In this document: in pieces, positions 1 to 7,702 of the stretch
How positions within the stretch are numbered: the first letter of the stretch is position 1
How the letters are laid out: each line of letters starts with the position of its first letter
DNA from: a bacterium
GTDB lineage: Bacteria; JAMORN01
Assembly (NCBI GenBank): GCA_027063545.1
Contig: JAMORN010000121.1
Coordinates: 1 to 8,316, forward strand
Length of the DNA: 8,316 bases
Reading direction: 5' to 3'
The notes under the pieces: model-generated
What the model was told of the DNA's origin: nothing
The model's input: the letters and a program-made list of their open reading frames with translations, nothing else
Database searches by the model: none
Translations under genes and position numbers: made by a program

Positions 1-903
1 CTTTGCTCTATAAACTTTTAGATTATTTTCTGAAGCAATAAAATCAGAAAGCATTGATGTTGAAAGATTAACAACTATATCACTTCTCTTCTTATTTAAA
101 AAGCCTAAATAAGCTAAAGGAAGTGTGTACTCCTCACTTAAAACCCCAAGTTTTTTATCTACCAAAACAAGCCTATCACCATCTGGATCTAAAGCAAAAC
201 CTATATCAAGATCTTTTTCCCTTACTAAATTCTCTAAATCCCTTAATGAATCCTTTGTAGGCTCTGCCACTCTCCCAAAAAATCCTGTAATTTCAGTATT
301 AACCTCAAAAATACTCCAATCTAAATAATCCTCAAAAAACTCTCTCAAAAGAAAAACTCCTGAAGAATTTACTGTATCAATCCCTACTTTTAATTTTAGT
401 TCTTTAATTTTTTCTATATCAATAATTTTTGTTTTTATTATATTCTCTATATGATTCTTATTTGCCAAATTATACTTTTTATACCTCCCAAAACTATCAT
501 ATCTTTTGTACGAAATAGAAAACTCTTTATTCAACATTAAATTAATCTCATCTTGAGATAAAAACTCCCCATTTTTATTTAAAAACTTTAATGCATTCCA
601 TTCTATTGGATTATGACTTGATGTTATTATTATCCCTCCATCTGCCTTTAGTTTTTTTACATTAATCTCAACCGTTGGTGTAGTAACAAGGTCTAAATCA
701 ATTACATCAATGCCATAAAAATTTAATATAGAAATAACTAAATTCTTTATTGCCTCTCCTGTAATTCTAGAATCTCTACCTATAACAACAGTTTTTGGCT
801 GAATATAGTTTATATACTTCTTTAAATAATCTATTAAAACCTCTGGGGTTAAACTCTCTCCAACAATACCTCTCAATCCTGATACAGAAAACTTTAAACT
901 CAA
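1..903 (-). CDS. Phosphohexomutase (phosphoglucosamine/phosphomannomutase type), 3'-truncated by window edge
   Basis: An alpha-D-phosphohexomutase, which interconverts 1- and 6-phosphates of a hexose or hexosamine in the cytoplasm to supply sugar nucleotides. The 301 codons visible begin with residues reading SVSGLRGIVGE (6-16). The phosphoserine loop TSSHNP is at 94-99, with Ser96 as the expected phosphorylated residue. The metal-binding loop DPDGDR is at 239-244. Family members are about 450 residues, so roughly the last third lies beyond position 1. That part includes the sugar-recognition loop of domain III and the phosphate-binding loop of domain IV. Without them the substrate cannot be decided: GlmM-like (glucosamine-P) and ManB/PGM-like activities both remain possible. 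The start is a TTG at 903-901, chosen because AGGAGAG at 914-908 lies 4 bases upstream and the conserved N-terminus follows at once. The gene begins 11 bases after the icd stop, so it is probably co-transcribed with icd. The superfamily call is firm; the substrate is open. Confidence 0.9.
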   Translation of the reverse strand, partial: MSLKFSVSGLRGIVGESLTPEVLIDYLKKYINYIQPKTVVIGRDSRITGEAIKNLVISILNFYGIDVIDLDLVTTPTVEINVKKLKADGGIIITSSHNPIEWNALKFLNKNGEFLSQDEINLMLNKEFSISYKRYDSFGRYKKYNLANKNHIENIIKTKIIDIEKIKELKLKVGIDTVNSSGVFLLREFFEDYLDWSIFEVNTEITGFFGRVAEPTKDSLRDLENLVREKDLDIGFALDPDGDRLVLVDKKLGVLSEEYTLPLAYLGFLNKKRSDIVVNLSTSMLSDFIASENNLKVYRAK

Positions 904-907
904 AAAA

Positions 908-914
908 CTCTCCT
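908..914 (-). promoter_or_regulatory. Shine-Dalgarno site that sets the TTG start of the phosphohexomutase
   Basis: The minus strand reads AGGAGAG immediately after the icd TAA stop (917-915), followed by TTTT and the TTG at 903-901. No ATG or GTG lies nearby in frame, and the conserved protein begins within a few codons of this TTG. The site therefore supports TTG as the true start. Confidence 0.75.
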
Positions 915-2165
915 TTATTCTAAAAATTTATCCATATTTTCAACAATCTTTTTAGCAAACTCAGATGTCTTTACAGTTGTTGCCCCCTCCATTTGTCTTG
1001 CTAAATCATAAGTTACATACTTAGATTTTATTGTATCTTCCATTGCCTTATATATAAGATTAGCAGCCTCATACCATCCAATATGCTCAAGCATCATAAC
1101 ACCTGAGAGTATCAAAGAACCAGGATTTACCTTATCCTGCCCTGCATATTTTGGAGCCGTTCCATGGGTTGCCTCAAATAAGGCTACCTCATCTGAGATA
1201 TTAGAACCTGGTGCCATTCCAAGACCACCAACCTGTGCTGCTAAAGCATCAGAAATATAATCCCCATTTAAGTTGGTTGTTATAATTATATCGTATTCAT
1301 CAGGTCTTATAAGTATTTGCTGAAACATAGCATCTGCTATTCTATTTTTTATTAAAATTTTTCCTTCTGGAACTTCTGCTCCGTTTAAATCTTCTTCAAA
1401 AACAACTACATCAGAAAACTCATCTCTTGCAACCTCATAACACCAATTTTTAAAATATCCTTCTGTATATTTCATTATATTACCTTTATGCATAACTGTT
1501 ATTGAACGCCTTTTATTCTTGATAGCATACTTTATTGCCATTCTCATAAGCCTTTTGGTCGCAAACTCAGATATTGGCTTTAATCCCAAGGAAGCATCTT
1601 CTCTTAATTCTATATTAAACTCCTTCTTTAAAAACTCTTTTATCTTTTTTAAATCCTCATCATCTTTATCCCACTCAATTCCTGCATAAACATCCTCTGT
1701 ATTTTCTCTGAAAACTACCATATTAACCTTTTCTGGATGCTTTACCGGTGCTCCAACACCTTCAAAATATCTTACAGGTCTTATACAGGCGTATAAATCA
1801 AGAACCTGTCTTAGTGTTACATTTAGCGATCTAATTCCTCCGCCAACTGGGGTTGTTAAAGGTCCTTTTATTGCTACTTTGAAATATCTTATTGCTTCAA
1901 AAGTTTCATCTAAAATCCATTCTCCTGTTTTATTATAACACTTCTCTCCCGCAAAAATCTCCATCCATTTGATACCTTTTTTCCCTCCATAGGCCTTTTC
2001 AACAGCACTATCTAATACTAACTTTGTTGCTCTCCATATATCTGGACCAATACCATCTCCTTCTATAAAAGGAATTATAGGCTTATCAGGAACCTTTAAC
2101 TCTCCGTTTTCTACCTCTATTACTTCTCCATCATTTGGAATCTGAGAATATTTTAACTCTATCAT
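915..2165 (-). CDS. icd: Isocitrate dehydrogenase, NADP-dependent
   Basis: Oxidatively decarboxylates isocitrate to 2-oxoglutarate with NADP+, a cytoplasmic TCA-cycle step. With the start used here the protein is 416 residues, the length of the E. coli enzyme, and matches it closely throughout. The substrate site is intact: Ser113, Asn115, Arg119, Arg129 and Arg153, then Tyr160 and a lysine in HKGNIMK (226-232). Metal-binding aspartates lie in NLNGDYISD (298-306). The cofactor segment [12 protein letters not shown] (334-345) carries Lys339 and Tyr340, and TYDLAR (385-390) carries Tyr386 and Arg390. These match E. coli Lys344, Tyr345, Tyr391 and Arg395, which select NADP over NAD. An ATG at 2180 would add five residues but has only A/T upstream. 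The ATG at 2165 has GAGAGG six bases upstream and is preferred. It lies one base after the acnA stop, so the two genes are almost certainly co-translated. Ser113 is the residue AceK phosphorylates in enterics, but no aceK is visible here. Confidence 0.96.
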   Translation of the reverse strand: MIELKYSQIPNDGEVIEVENGELKVPDKPIIPFIEGDGIGPDIWRATKLVLDSAVEKAYGGKKGIKWMEIFAGEKCYNKTGEWILDETFEAIRYFKVAIKGPLTTPVGGGIRSLNVTLRQVLDLYACIRPVRYFEGVGAPVKHPEKVNMVVFRENTEDVYAGIEWDKDDEDLKKIKEFLKKEFNIELREDASLGLKPISEFATKRLMRMAIKYAIKNKRRSITVMHKGNIMKYTEGYFKNWCYEVARDEFSDVVVFEEDLNGAEVPEGKILIKNRIADAMFQQILIRPDEYDIIITTNLNGDYISDALAAQVGGLGMAPGSNISDEVALFEATHGTAPKYAGQDKVNPGSLILSGVMMLEHIGWYEAANLIYKAMEDTIKSKYVTYDLARQMEGATTVKTSEFAKKIVENMDKFLE

Positions 2166-2166
2166 A

Positions 2167-4791
2167 CTATACCTCTCCATTTTTTATTTTATTTAATACA
2201 TAAACCAAAATTCCACCTGCTTTATAATACTCTACCTCTACTTCTGTATCAAGCCTTGCTTTTACATTAAATACTATTTCTCTTCCGTCTTTCTTTACCC
2301 CTCTAACTTTTAAAATCTTTCCTGGCTCTATATCTTCTATTCCTTCTATATAATACTCCTCTTTACCGTCTAAACCTAAACTTCCATAATTCTCTCCATT
2401 AATAAACTCAAGTGGAAGAACACCCATTCCTATTAAATTACTTCTATGAATCCTTTCAAAAGACTCTGCAATCACTGCCTTTATTCCCAATAACATTGTA
2501 CCTTTTGCTGCCCAATCACGAGAAGAACCTGTTCCGTATTCCTTTCCTGCTAAAACTATTAAAGGAATACCCTCTTTTTGATACTCTACTGCAGCCTCAT
2601 AAACTGTCATCTCTTTACCTTCTGGTAGTTTTAGAGTATATCCCCCTTCCTTTGGAGCAACAAGTTTATTCTTTATTCTTACATTTGCAAATGTACCCCT
2701 TACCATTACCTCATGATTTCCTCTTCGTGATCCATAAGAATTAAAATCTTTAGGATCAACACCATTTTCTATTAAATATCTTCCTGCTGGAGAATCTTTA
2801 GGTATAGCCCCTGCTGGAGATATATGATCTGTTGTTACACTATCACCTAATACTAATAACACTCTTGCCTTTTTTATATTCTTTACGTTATAATCTCTAT
2901 CCATTATGTCAAAAAATGGAACCCTCTTTATATAGGTAGATTTCTTATCCCAATCATAGGTATCACCCTCTGGGACATCAAGTTCTTGCCAATGATGTGT
3001 TCCTTCTAAAATCTTTTCATACTTCTCTTTGAAATACTCTTTTTTCAATGCTAAAGAAAGATACTCTTTTATCTCCTCCATTGAAGGCCATATATCCTTT
3101 AAATAGACAGGGTTTCCATCTTTATCCTCTCCTATCGGTTCACTATCAAAATCAATATTAATTCTTCCTGCTAAGGCAAAAGCCACAACAAGAATAGGCG
3201 AGGCTAAAAAGTTTGTTTTTACCTTGGAATGAATTCTTGCTTCAAAATTTCTATTTCCAGAAAGAACAGAACTTACTACCAATGAATTCTCATCTATTGC
3301 TTTTTCTATATCCTCTGCTATTGGCCCACTATTTCCTATACATGTTAAACAACCATAACCTACAATATTAAATCCTAACTTCTCTAAGTAAGAAAGAAGA
3401 TTTGCCTCTTTTAAATATTTTTCAACAACCCTAGAACCAGGTCCAAGTGATGTTTTTACATAACTTTTTACCTTAAGTCCCTTTTCTACAGCCTTCTTTG
3501 CTAAAATACCTGCGCCTATCAATAAGGTTGGATTTGATGTATTTGTACATGATGTGATTGATGCAATAACAATAGAACCATCTTTTAAAGTCTCTCTCCT
3601 TCTCTCTAACTTCACCTCTCTTATCTTTTCCACATTAAACTTTTTTAATATTTCCTTCTCAAACTTTTCCTTTAAATTCTTTAAAACAATTCTATCCTGG
3701 GGCCTTGATGGTCCTGCAACTGCTGGTTCAATTCTGCTTAAATCAACCTCTATCACCTTATTATATTCCCTTTTCTCATCATTACCATCATAAAATAGAC
3801 CATTCTGCTTAGTATAAGCCTCAACAATCTCAGCAATATCATCTCTTGCAGTTAATCTCAAGAAATTAATTGTCTCTTCATCAACTGGACAATAACCTGC
3901 TGTTGCTCCATATTCTGGAGCCATATTTGCTAAAATTGCTCTATCTGGTAAAGAGAGTTTTTTATAACCCTCTCCAAAATACTCAACAAACTTCTCAACA
4001 ACACCCTCTTTTCTTAAAAGTTCAACTATATATAAAACTAAATCTGTTGGGGTAACCCCTTCTTTTAACTCTCCAACAAGTTTTACACCAACAACCTGAG
4101 GAAGTTTCATATAATAAGGCTGGCCTAACATAACAGCTTCTGCCTCAATTCCACCAACACCCCAACCTAAAACACCTATACCATTTATCATTGTGGTATG
4201 AGAATCTGTCCCTATTACTGTATCTGGATATAATACCCCATCCTTTTCTCTAACAACCTTTGCAATATATTCAAGGTTAATCTGGTGTATAATACCAGAG
4301 CCTGGTGGAAAAATTCTCATATTATTAAAGGCTTTTTGTGCCCATTTTAGAAGTCTATATCTTTCACTATTTCTCTCAAACTCTTTATCCATGTTCTTTT
4401 CTAAGGCATCATTTGTCCCGTAGAAATCAACCTGAACAGAGTGATCTATTATTAAATCAACATCAACTAGAGGATTTACTTTTTTAGGATCTCCTCCTAA
4501 CTCTTTAATTTTATCACGAGCAGAAGCCAAATCAACAACTGCTGGCACACCTGTAAAATCCTGCATTATTACCCTTGCTGGATAAAATGGGATCTCAACA
4601 ACCTTATTAAAATTTTTATCAAAACCTAAAACCTCATTTATATGCTCTTTTTTTACAATTCTATCATCATACTTTCTCAATAAATTTTCCAATAAAACCC
4701 TAATTGAAAATGGAAGTTTTTCTATATTATAGTCCTTTATGGAATAATAAGTATAACTTTTATTACCTATTGAAATATTCTTTTTCTTCAT
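2167..4791 (-). CDS. acnA: Aconitate hydratase, AcnA/IRP1 type
   Basis: Isomerises citrate to isocitrate through cis-aconitate using a [4Fe-4S] cluster; cytoplasmic TCA enzyme. At 874 residues it is close to E. coli AcnA (891). The cluster cysteines are Cys415 in [11 protein letters not shown] and Cys481 and Cys484 in [11 protein letters not shown]. Other recognisable segments are [20 protein letters not shown] (194-213), [13 protein letters not shown] (651-663), which opens the swivelling C-terminal domain, and [16 protein letters not shown] (749-764), carrying substrate-binding serine and arginine residues. The domain order fits the AcnA/IRP1 branch, with the swivel domain at the C-terminus, rather than AcnB. 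The start is ATG at 4791-4789, with GGGAGG ten bases upstream (4807-4802), a slightly long spacing. The gene begins 22 bases after the lipoprotein stop and ends one base before icd, so it sits mid-operon. No iron-responsive or other operator was recognised. Confidence 0.97.
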   Translation of the reverse strand: MKKKNISIGNKSYTYYSIKDYNIEKLPFSIRVLLENLLRKYDDRIVKKEHINEVLGFDKNFNKVVEIPFYPARVIMQDFTGVPAVVDLASARDKIKELGGDPKKVNPLVDVDLIIDHSVQVDFYGTNDALEKNMDKEFERNSERYRLLKWAQKAFNNMRIFPPGSGIIHQINLEYIAKVVREKDGVLYPDTVIGTDSHTTMINGIGVLGWGVGGIEAEAVMLGQPYYMKLPQVVGVKLVGELKEGVTPTDLVLYIVELLRKEGVVEKFVEYFGEGYKKLSLPDRAILANMAPEYGATAGYCPVDEETINFLRLTARDDIAEIVEAYTKQNGLFYDGNDEKREYNKVIEVDLSRIEPAVAGPSRPQDRIVLKNLKEKFEKEILKKFNVEKIREVKLERRRETLKDGSIVIASITSCTNTSNPTLLIGAGILAKKAVEKGLKVKSYVKTSLGPGSRVVEKYLKEANLLSYLEKLGFNIVGYGCLTCIGNSGPIAEDIEKAIDENSLVVSSVLSGNRNFEARIHSKVKTNFLASPILVVAFALAGRINIDFDSEPIGEDKDGNPVYLKDIWPSMEEIKEYLSLALKKEYFKEKYEKILEGTHHWQELDVPEGDTYDWDKKSTYIKRVPFFDIMDRDYNVKNIKKARVLLVLGDSVTTDHISPAGAIPKDSPAGRYLIENGVDPKDFNSYGSRRGNHEVMVRGTFANVRIKNKLVAPKEGGYTLKLPEGKEMTVYEAAVEYQKEGIPLIVLAGKEYGTGSSRDWAAKGTMLLGIKAVIAESFERIHRSNLIGMGVLPLEFINGENYGSLGLDGKEEYYIEGIEDIEPGKILKVRGVKKDGREIVFNVKARLDTEVEVEYYKAGGILVYVLNKIKNGEV
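2172..2177 (-). promoter_or_regulatory. Shine-Dalgarno site deciding the icd start
   Basis: The minus strand reads GAGAGG at 2177-2172, inside the last codons of acnA and six bases upstream of the ATG at 2165-2163. The alternative ATG at 2180-2178 overlaps this site and has only A and T bases upstream. Internal initiation at 2165 is therefore more likely. Confidence 0.7.
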
Positions 4792-4801
4792 ATCAATCTA
4801 G

Positions 4802-4807
4802 CCTCCC
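4802..4807 (-). promoter_or_regulatory. Shine-Dalgarno site of acnA
   Basis: The minus strand reads GGGAGG ten bases before the acnA ATG. It lies in the 22-base gap after the lipoprotein stop. The spacing is longer than the usual 5-8 bases, but no in-frame alternative start lies closer because a TAG intervenes. The gap is too short to hold a complete promoter by itself. Confidence 0.6.
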
Positions 4808-4813
4808 TGTATA

Positions 4814-5950
4814 TTATAAATTCTTAACATAATTATAAACTGGCAATTCTGTTTTAATATATGCTTTTAAAATTCCATTTAAATCAAAAATATATATACC
4901 GCTGTTACCTTCGCTATCTGTACCACCTGTAATAATATAAGAATCAAAAAGTTTTAAACTAGTAATACTATAATCTAAACTTGTGATAACATTAAGTTTC
5001 CCATCAGAAATTTTGGCAATTCTACCAGAAAAGCCTGTAGATGTCCAATTACCAACAATTGTATATATATTCCCTTCAGCATCTATATCCAAAAATTTTA
5101 CATTTATACTATTATTTTCATCATCTTTATACACAATCTCAACACTATCTGTTTGAGGATCAAATCTTAAAATACCTCCATCACCTCCTAAAAGATAACT
5201 TCCTACACAAATAAAGTAGTATTTATTATCATACTCAATAAAATCACTTACAGGATTGTTTATTGGTAATTGTATGGTATCTACTACTTTCAACGTTTTT
5301 AAATCTATTTTTAATATTTCACTAGGCTTTTCTGATACCCATGTAGTATCATTTAAATTTTGTAATGTAATATAATAATAATCACCATACACAAATCCAT
5401 GATCTGGATCTGGATTGAAATTATATACTAAAGAAATAGTATCCATTAAAGACATATCATCCATTCTATAAAAAGCAATTTCTCCTTTATTATACATAGG
5501 TATAATTAAAGTATTATTATAAATATCTAAATCATAAGGATTATTATAATTAGATAAAGATAACTCTTCTATCTCAGAAAGTGTGTCTCCTTTAATTTTA
5601 AACTTCATTAATGTTGCTGGTGATTCCATATTTCTATTTAGAATAATAAGTAAAGAATCTATTCTGTACCCTATAGGATCTCCAGATAACTTTATTCCAT
5701 AACTAAAACCTGATAAAGAAGTATCTTCTATTATTTTAAACAAAAGCCCTGTTGAATAATCTGTTAAAACAACATATAATTCCTTTTTTTTAACATTATC
5801 TAAATCTTGCATATTTAGATTTACGGTATCTAAGGTAGAATCTTCTCCCGCTACTGGATTTGTATTATCTTCTGAAGATGAACACGAAAATATAGTAGAG
5901 TTTATTAAATATAAAATTAATATAAATAAAACCCAACTAAATCTTTTCAT
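4814..5950 (-). CDS. Predicted lipoprotein with beta-propeller-like repeats, function unknown
   Basis: I do not recognise a named family. The N-terminus is a lipoprotein signal: Lys-Arg at 2-3, a hydrophobic core at about 6-21 and a lipobox ending IFSC, with Cys23 as the predicted acylated residue. Serines follow the cysteine, which by the enterobacterial rule favours release to the outer membrane. A polar, Asp/Asn/Ser-rich linker (about 24-55) leads to a region (about 57-378) of short beta-strand-like units. These recur as 'hydrophobic strand, Asp-Gly/Asn turn, Ile-Asp/Phe-Asp-Leu' (for example ILKIDLKTLKVVDTIQL at 212-228, ILRFDPQTDSVEIV at 260-273 and IYIFDLNGILKAYI at 352-365). This pattern is typical of YncE/NHL-like beta-propellers. 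There is no obvious catalytic motif, so a binding or scaffolding role is inferred. The start is secure: AAGGAGGT sits 5 bases upstream of the ATG. It lies 53 bases after the glycosyltransferase gene and 22 bases before acnA. Confidence 0.8.
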   Translation of the reverse strand: MKRFSWVLFILILYLINSTIFSCSSSEDNTNPVAGEDSTLDTVNLNMQDLDNVKKKELYVVLTDYSTGLLFKIIEDTSLSGFSYGIKLSGDPIGYRIDSLLIILNRNMESPATLMKFKIKGDTLSEIEELSLSNYNNPYDLDIYNNTLIIPMYNKGEIAFYRMDDMSLMDTISLVYNFNPDPDHGFVYGDYYYITLQNLNDTTWVSEKPSEILKIDLKTLKVVDTIQLPINNPVSDFIEYDNKYYFICVGSYLLGGDGGILRFDPQTDSVEIVYKDDENNSINVKFLDIDAEGNIYTIVGNWTSTGFSGRIAKISDGKLNVITSLDYSITSLKLFDSYIITGGTDSEGNSGIYIFDLNGILKAYIKTELPVYNYVKNL

Positions 5951-6003
5951 ATATACCTCCTTATTTGTTTTATTTTTTTAACTTTTTTCAAAAAAAAATA
6001 AAT
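5951..6003 (-). promoter_or_regulatory. Intergenic stretch with strong Shine-Dalgarno of the lipoprotein gene
   Basis: This 53-base gap is almost entirely A and T apart from the ribosome binding site. The minus strand reads AAGGAGGT ending five bases before the ATG, close to the full consensus. Upstream is a run of nine T's followed by A-rich sequence, including a TTGAAA that could serve as a -35. No matching -10 stands out at normal spacing. The T-run has no G+C stem before it, so I do not call a terminator. Read-through from the glycosyltransferase gene is plausible. Confidence 0.5.
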
Positions 6004-6951
6004 TTAATAACCTATAATCTCAAATATCTTTTCTACTATTTGAGAAATACTATAACTATCAAAACATCTATAATCTCCATATTTACAACTTTTTTCTCCA
6101 TGTAAGGAGCAAGGTGAACATTTTAAATTACTATAAAAATTATATCCATTTAATACTTTAAAACCTAAATCCGGATGCGTCGGACCCCATAATGTTATTG
6201 TATAAATTCCTAAAGCTTCAGATAAATGTTTTACCCCACTATCAGAGGTAATAACTATTTTTGCTGAAGAAATCACTTGTGAAAAATCTAAAATATCCTT
6301 TATAATATATTTCTTTTCGTTTTTAAAGTAGCAATCTTCTACTATTTTTATTTCTGTTTCTATACCTGATATTAAAATATTCTTTATTTCTCTATTTTTT
6401 AACTCCTTTATTATTCTTTCCCAATAGAAAAATGGATAGGTCTTTTGTCTTTTACTAGCAAATGGATGAATTAATACATCAATAGTTTTTAATATATTAT
6501 TATCTTTTAGTTGTAAATAAGGTCTTTTATATTTTTCTATATCATTATAATCAAATAAAATAAATCTTAAACTTTCAAAATATTTTTCTATAAGATGTTT
6601 ATTATCTGGATTCTTTTTAAATATATGTCTATATAATCTATTTGAATTATAAGTATAATATTTTAGAGGATATTTTAACCTAAATAAATATGTTTTTAAC
6701 TTCTTCTGTAAATCTATTATATAATCATATTGTTGAGTATGAATAATTTTAAAAAAAATTTTAAAAAAATCTTTTGTATCTTTAAAGTAAAAAACTTGGT
6801 TAATAAAATCTTGAATTTCAAATATTTTATAGTATTGCTTCTTAGTTAAAAAATCTACAATAAATCCTTTATCTGATAAATATTTCAGTAGAGAACTACT
6901 TAAAATCACATCTCCTAGGGCAGAATACCTTATAATTAGAACTTTTTTCAT
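6004..6951 (-). CDS. Glycosyltransferase family 9 (heptosyltransferase-like)
   Basis: A GT-B fold glycosyltransferase of family 9, whose characterised members (WaaC, WaaF, WaaQ) transfer heptose from an ADP-sugar to lipopolysaccharide core at the inner face of the cytoplasmic membrane. The N-terminal motif IIRYSALGDVIL (6-17) carries Asp14, the position of the proposed catalytic base in WaaC. The C-terminal nucleotide-sugar site shows TSDSGVKHLSEALG (235-248) and LWGPTHP (254-260). A cysteine cluster follows: CSPC at 278-281, then Cys289 and Cys296, a pattern seen in many non-enteric GT9 proteins. At 315 residues it is slightly shorter than WaaC/WaaF (about 320-350). The middle (about 40-150) is very rich in Lys, Phe and Tyr and is poorly conserved. 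The actual sugar and acceptor cannot be read from sequence. No Shine-Dalgarno is visible before the ATG at 6951. The codon usage looks even more AT-rich than in acnA-icd. Confidence 0.88.
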   Translation of the reverse strand: MKKVLIIRYSALGDVILSSSLLKYLSDKGFIVDFLTKKQYYKIFEIQDFINQVFYFKDTKDFFKIFFKIIHTQQYDYIIDLQKKLKTYLFRLKYPLKYYTYNSNRLYRHIFKKNPDNKHLIEKYFESLRFILFDYNDIEKYKRPYLQLKDNNILKTIDVLIHPFASKRQKTYPFFYWERIIKELKNREIKNILISGIETEIKIVEDCYFKNEKKYIIKDILDFSQVISSAKIVITSDSGVKHLSEALGIYTITLWGPTHPDLGFKVLNGYNFYSNLKCSPCSLHGEKSCKYGDYRCFDSYSISQIVEKIFEIIGY

Positions 6952-7003
6952 ATTTTTAAAATATCTTTTTTTTTTAATGTAAAATAGTTTATTTTATAGT
7001 TGT
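6952..7003. promoter_or_regulatory. Divergent intergenic region, probable back-to-back promoters
   Basis: This is the only divergent junction in the window, so both flanking transcription units probably start here or just inside the neighbouring gene. It is nearly all A and T. On the minus strand TATAAA at 6998-6993 is a five-of-six match to a -10 box and would give a leader of roughly 35 bases to the glycosyltransferase ATG. On the plus strand TAAAAT at 6980-6985 is a five-of-six match and would give a leader of about 10 bases to rsmI. TATAGT at 6995-7000 also matches but lies too close to the ATG. No good -35 hexamer is found for any of these. In such AT-rich DNA chance matches are expected, so the exact boxes are uncertain. 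Confidence 0.35.
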
Positions 7004-7699
7004 ATGAAAGAAAAAAGAGAATATCAAGTATATATTGTAGGTACTCCAATAGGAAATATCGAAGATATTTCTATTAGAGCTGTTAATATATTAAAAAACG
7101 TTGATGAAATTTATTGTGAAGATACTAGGGTATCTAAAAAACTACTATCTTATTATGGAATAAATAAAAAATTATTCTCATATAATGACTTTAATGAAGA
7201 TAAAAAAAGTGAAGAAATTATAAAAAAAGTGAAATTAGGTAAAAAAATAGCTCTTATTTCAGATGCCGGAATGCCTGTTATATCAGACCCAGGATATAAA
7301 TTAGTAAAAAAAATGATTAAAGAAAATATTGAATATACAGTTGTTGGAAGTACTTCAGCACTTATTAATGCTTTAATCCTTTCAGGATTACCTCCAAATA
7401 ACTTTATGTTTGTAGGCTTTCTACCCAAGAAAAAAGGAAAAAGATTTGAAAAATTGAGTTACCTTTTATCTCTAAATACTACTATTATAATATATGAATC
7501 ACCTTATAGACTAGATTTATTAATAAAAGAATTGTATAACTTAAATAAAAATATTATTTTAGTAGTGGTAAAAGAGACAACAAAATTATTTGAAAAAGTT
7601 TATAGAGGCAAGGTTGTTGATTTTTTTGAAGGAAATATAAAAATAAAAAAAAAGGGAGAGTTTGTAGTTTTATTTAATCCTGAAATAGATGAAATATAA
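7004..7699 (+). CDS. rsmI: 16S rRNA (cytidine-1402-2'-O)-methyltransferase, short form
   Basis: A SAM-dependent methyltransferase of the tetrapyrrole-methylase fold that 2'-O-methylates C1402 in the decoding centre of 16S rRNA. Signature segments are GTPIGNIEDIS (13-23), CEDTR (38-42), ISDAGMPVISDPGY (85-98), SGLPPNNFMFVGFLPKK (127-143), YESPYRL (164-170), KETTKLFE (190-197) and KGEFVVLF (217-224). The protein is 231 residues against 286 in E. coli. It ends soon after the methylase domain and lacks the C-terminal extension of longer members. Two conserved loops differ: DAGTP is DAGMP, and the usual PGPSA-like loop reads GSTSA at 115-119. The ATG at 7004 has no recognisable Shine-Dalgarno sequence, and no alternative start lies before the conserved region. 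The stop is three bases before hisB, so the two genes are co-transcribed. Confidence 0.93.
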   Translation: MKEKREYQVYIVGTPIGNIEDISIRAVNILKNVDEIYCEDTRVSKKLLSYYGINKKLFSYNDFNEDKKSEEIIKKVKLGKKIALISDAGMPVISDPGYKLVKKMIKENIEYTVVGSTSALINALILSGLPPNNFMFVGFLPKKKGKRFEKLSYLLSLNTTIIIYESPYRLDLLIKELYNLNKNIILVVVKETTKLFEKVYRGKVVDFFEGNIKIKKKGEFVVLFNPEIDEI

Positions 7700-7702
7700 A
7701 CT

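Noticed and set aside
125-328. Open reading frame on the plus strand opposite the phosphohexomutase gene
   Set aside because: It lies wholly antisense to a conserved enzyme, has low-complexity Ser/Lys content and no ribosome binding site.
2412-2744. Plus-strand open frame of 110 codons opposite acnA
   Set aside because: It is antisense to the conserved swivel domain of aconitase. Its Leu/Pro/Tyr-rich composition is what the reverse strand of this gene would give by chance.
3554-4055. Two further plus-strand open frames opposite acnA (3554-3793 and 3870-4055)
   Set aside because: Both are fully antisense to aconitase, show no recognisable motifs and have no Shine-Dalgarno.
5851-5884. A broken or frameshifted lipoprotein gene
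   Set aside because: The frame runs uninterrupted from a good signal peptide through the linker to the C-terminus, so there is no sign of decay.
5971-6003. T-run after the glycosyltransferase stop as an intrinsic terminator
   Set aside because: There is no G+C-containing stem before the T's. Pairing is only A-T with almost no loop, and runs like this are common in this AT-rich DNA.
6745-6775. A/T palindrome-like run inside the glycosyltransferase gene as a regulatory site
   Set aside because: It encodes a Phe/Lys-rich helix segment (FFKIFFK), and codon bias alone explains the repeated A and T tracts.
7153-7428. Minus-strand open frame within rsmI
   Set aside because: It overlaps the most conserved part of the RsmI methylase domain, so it is a shadow frame.
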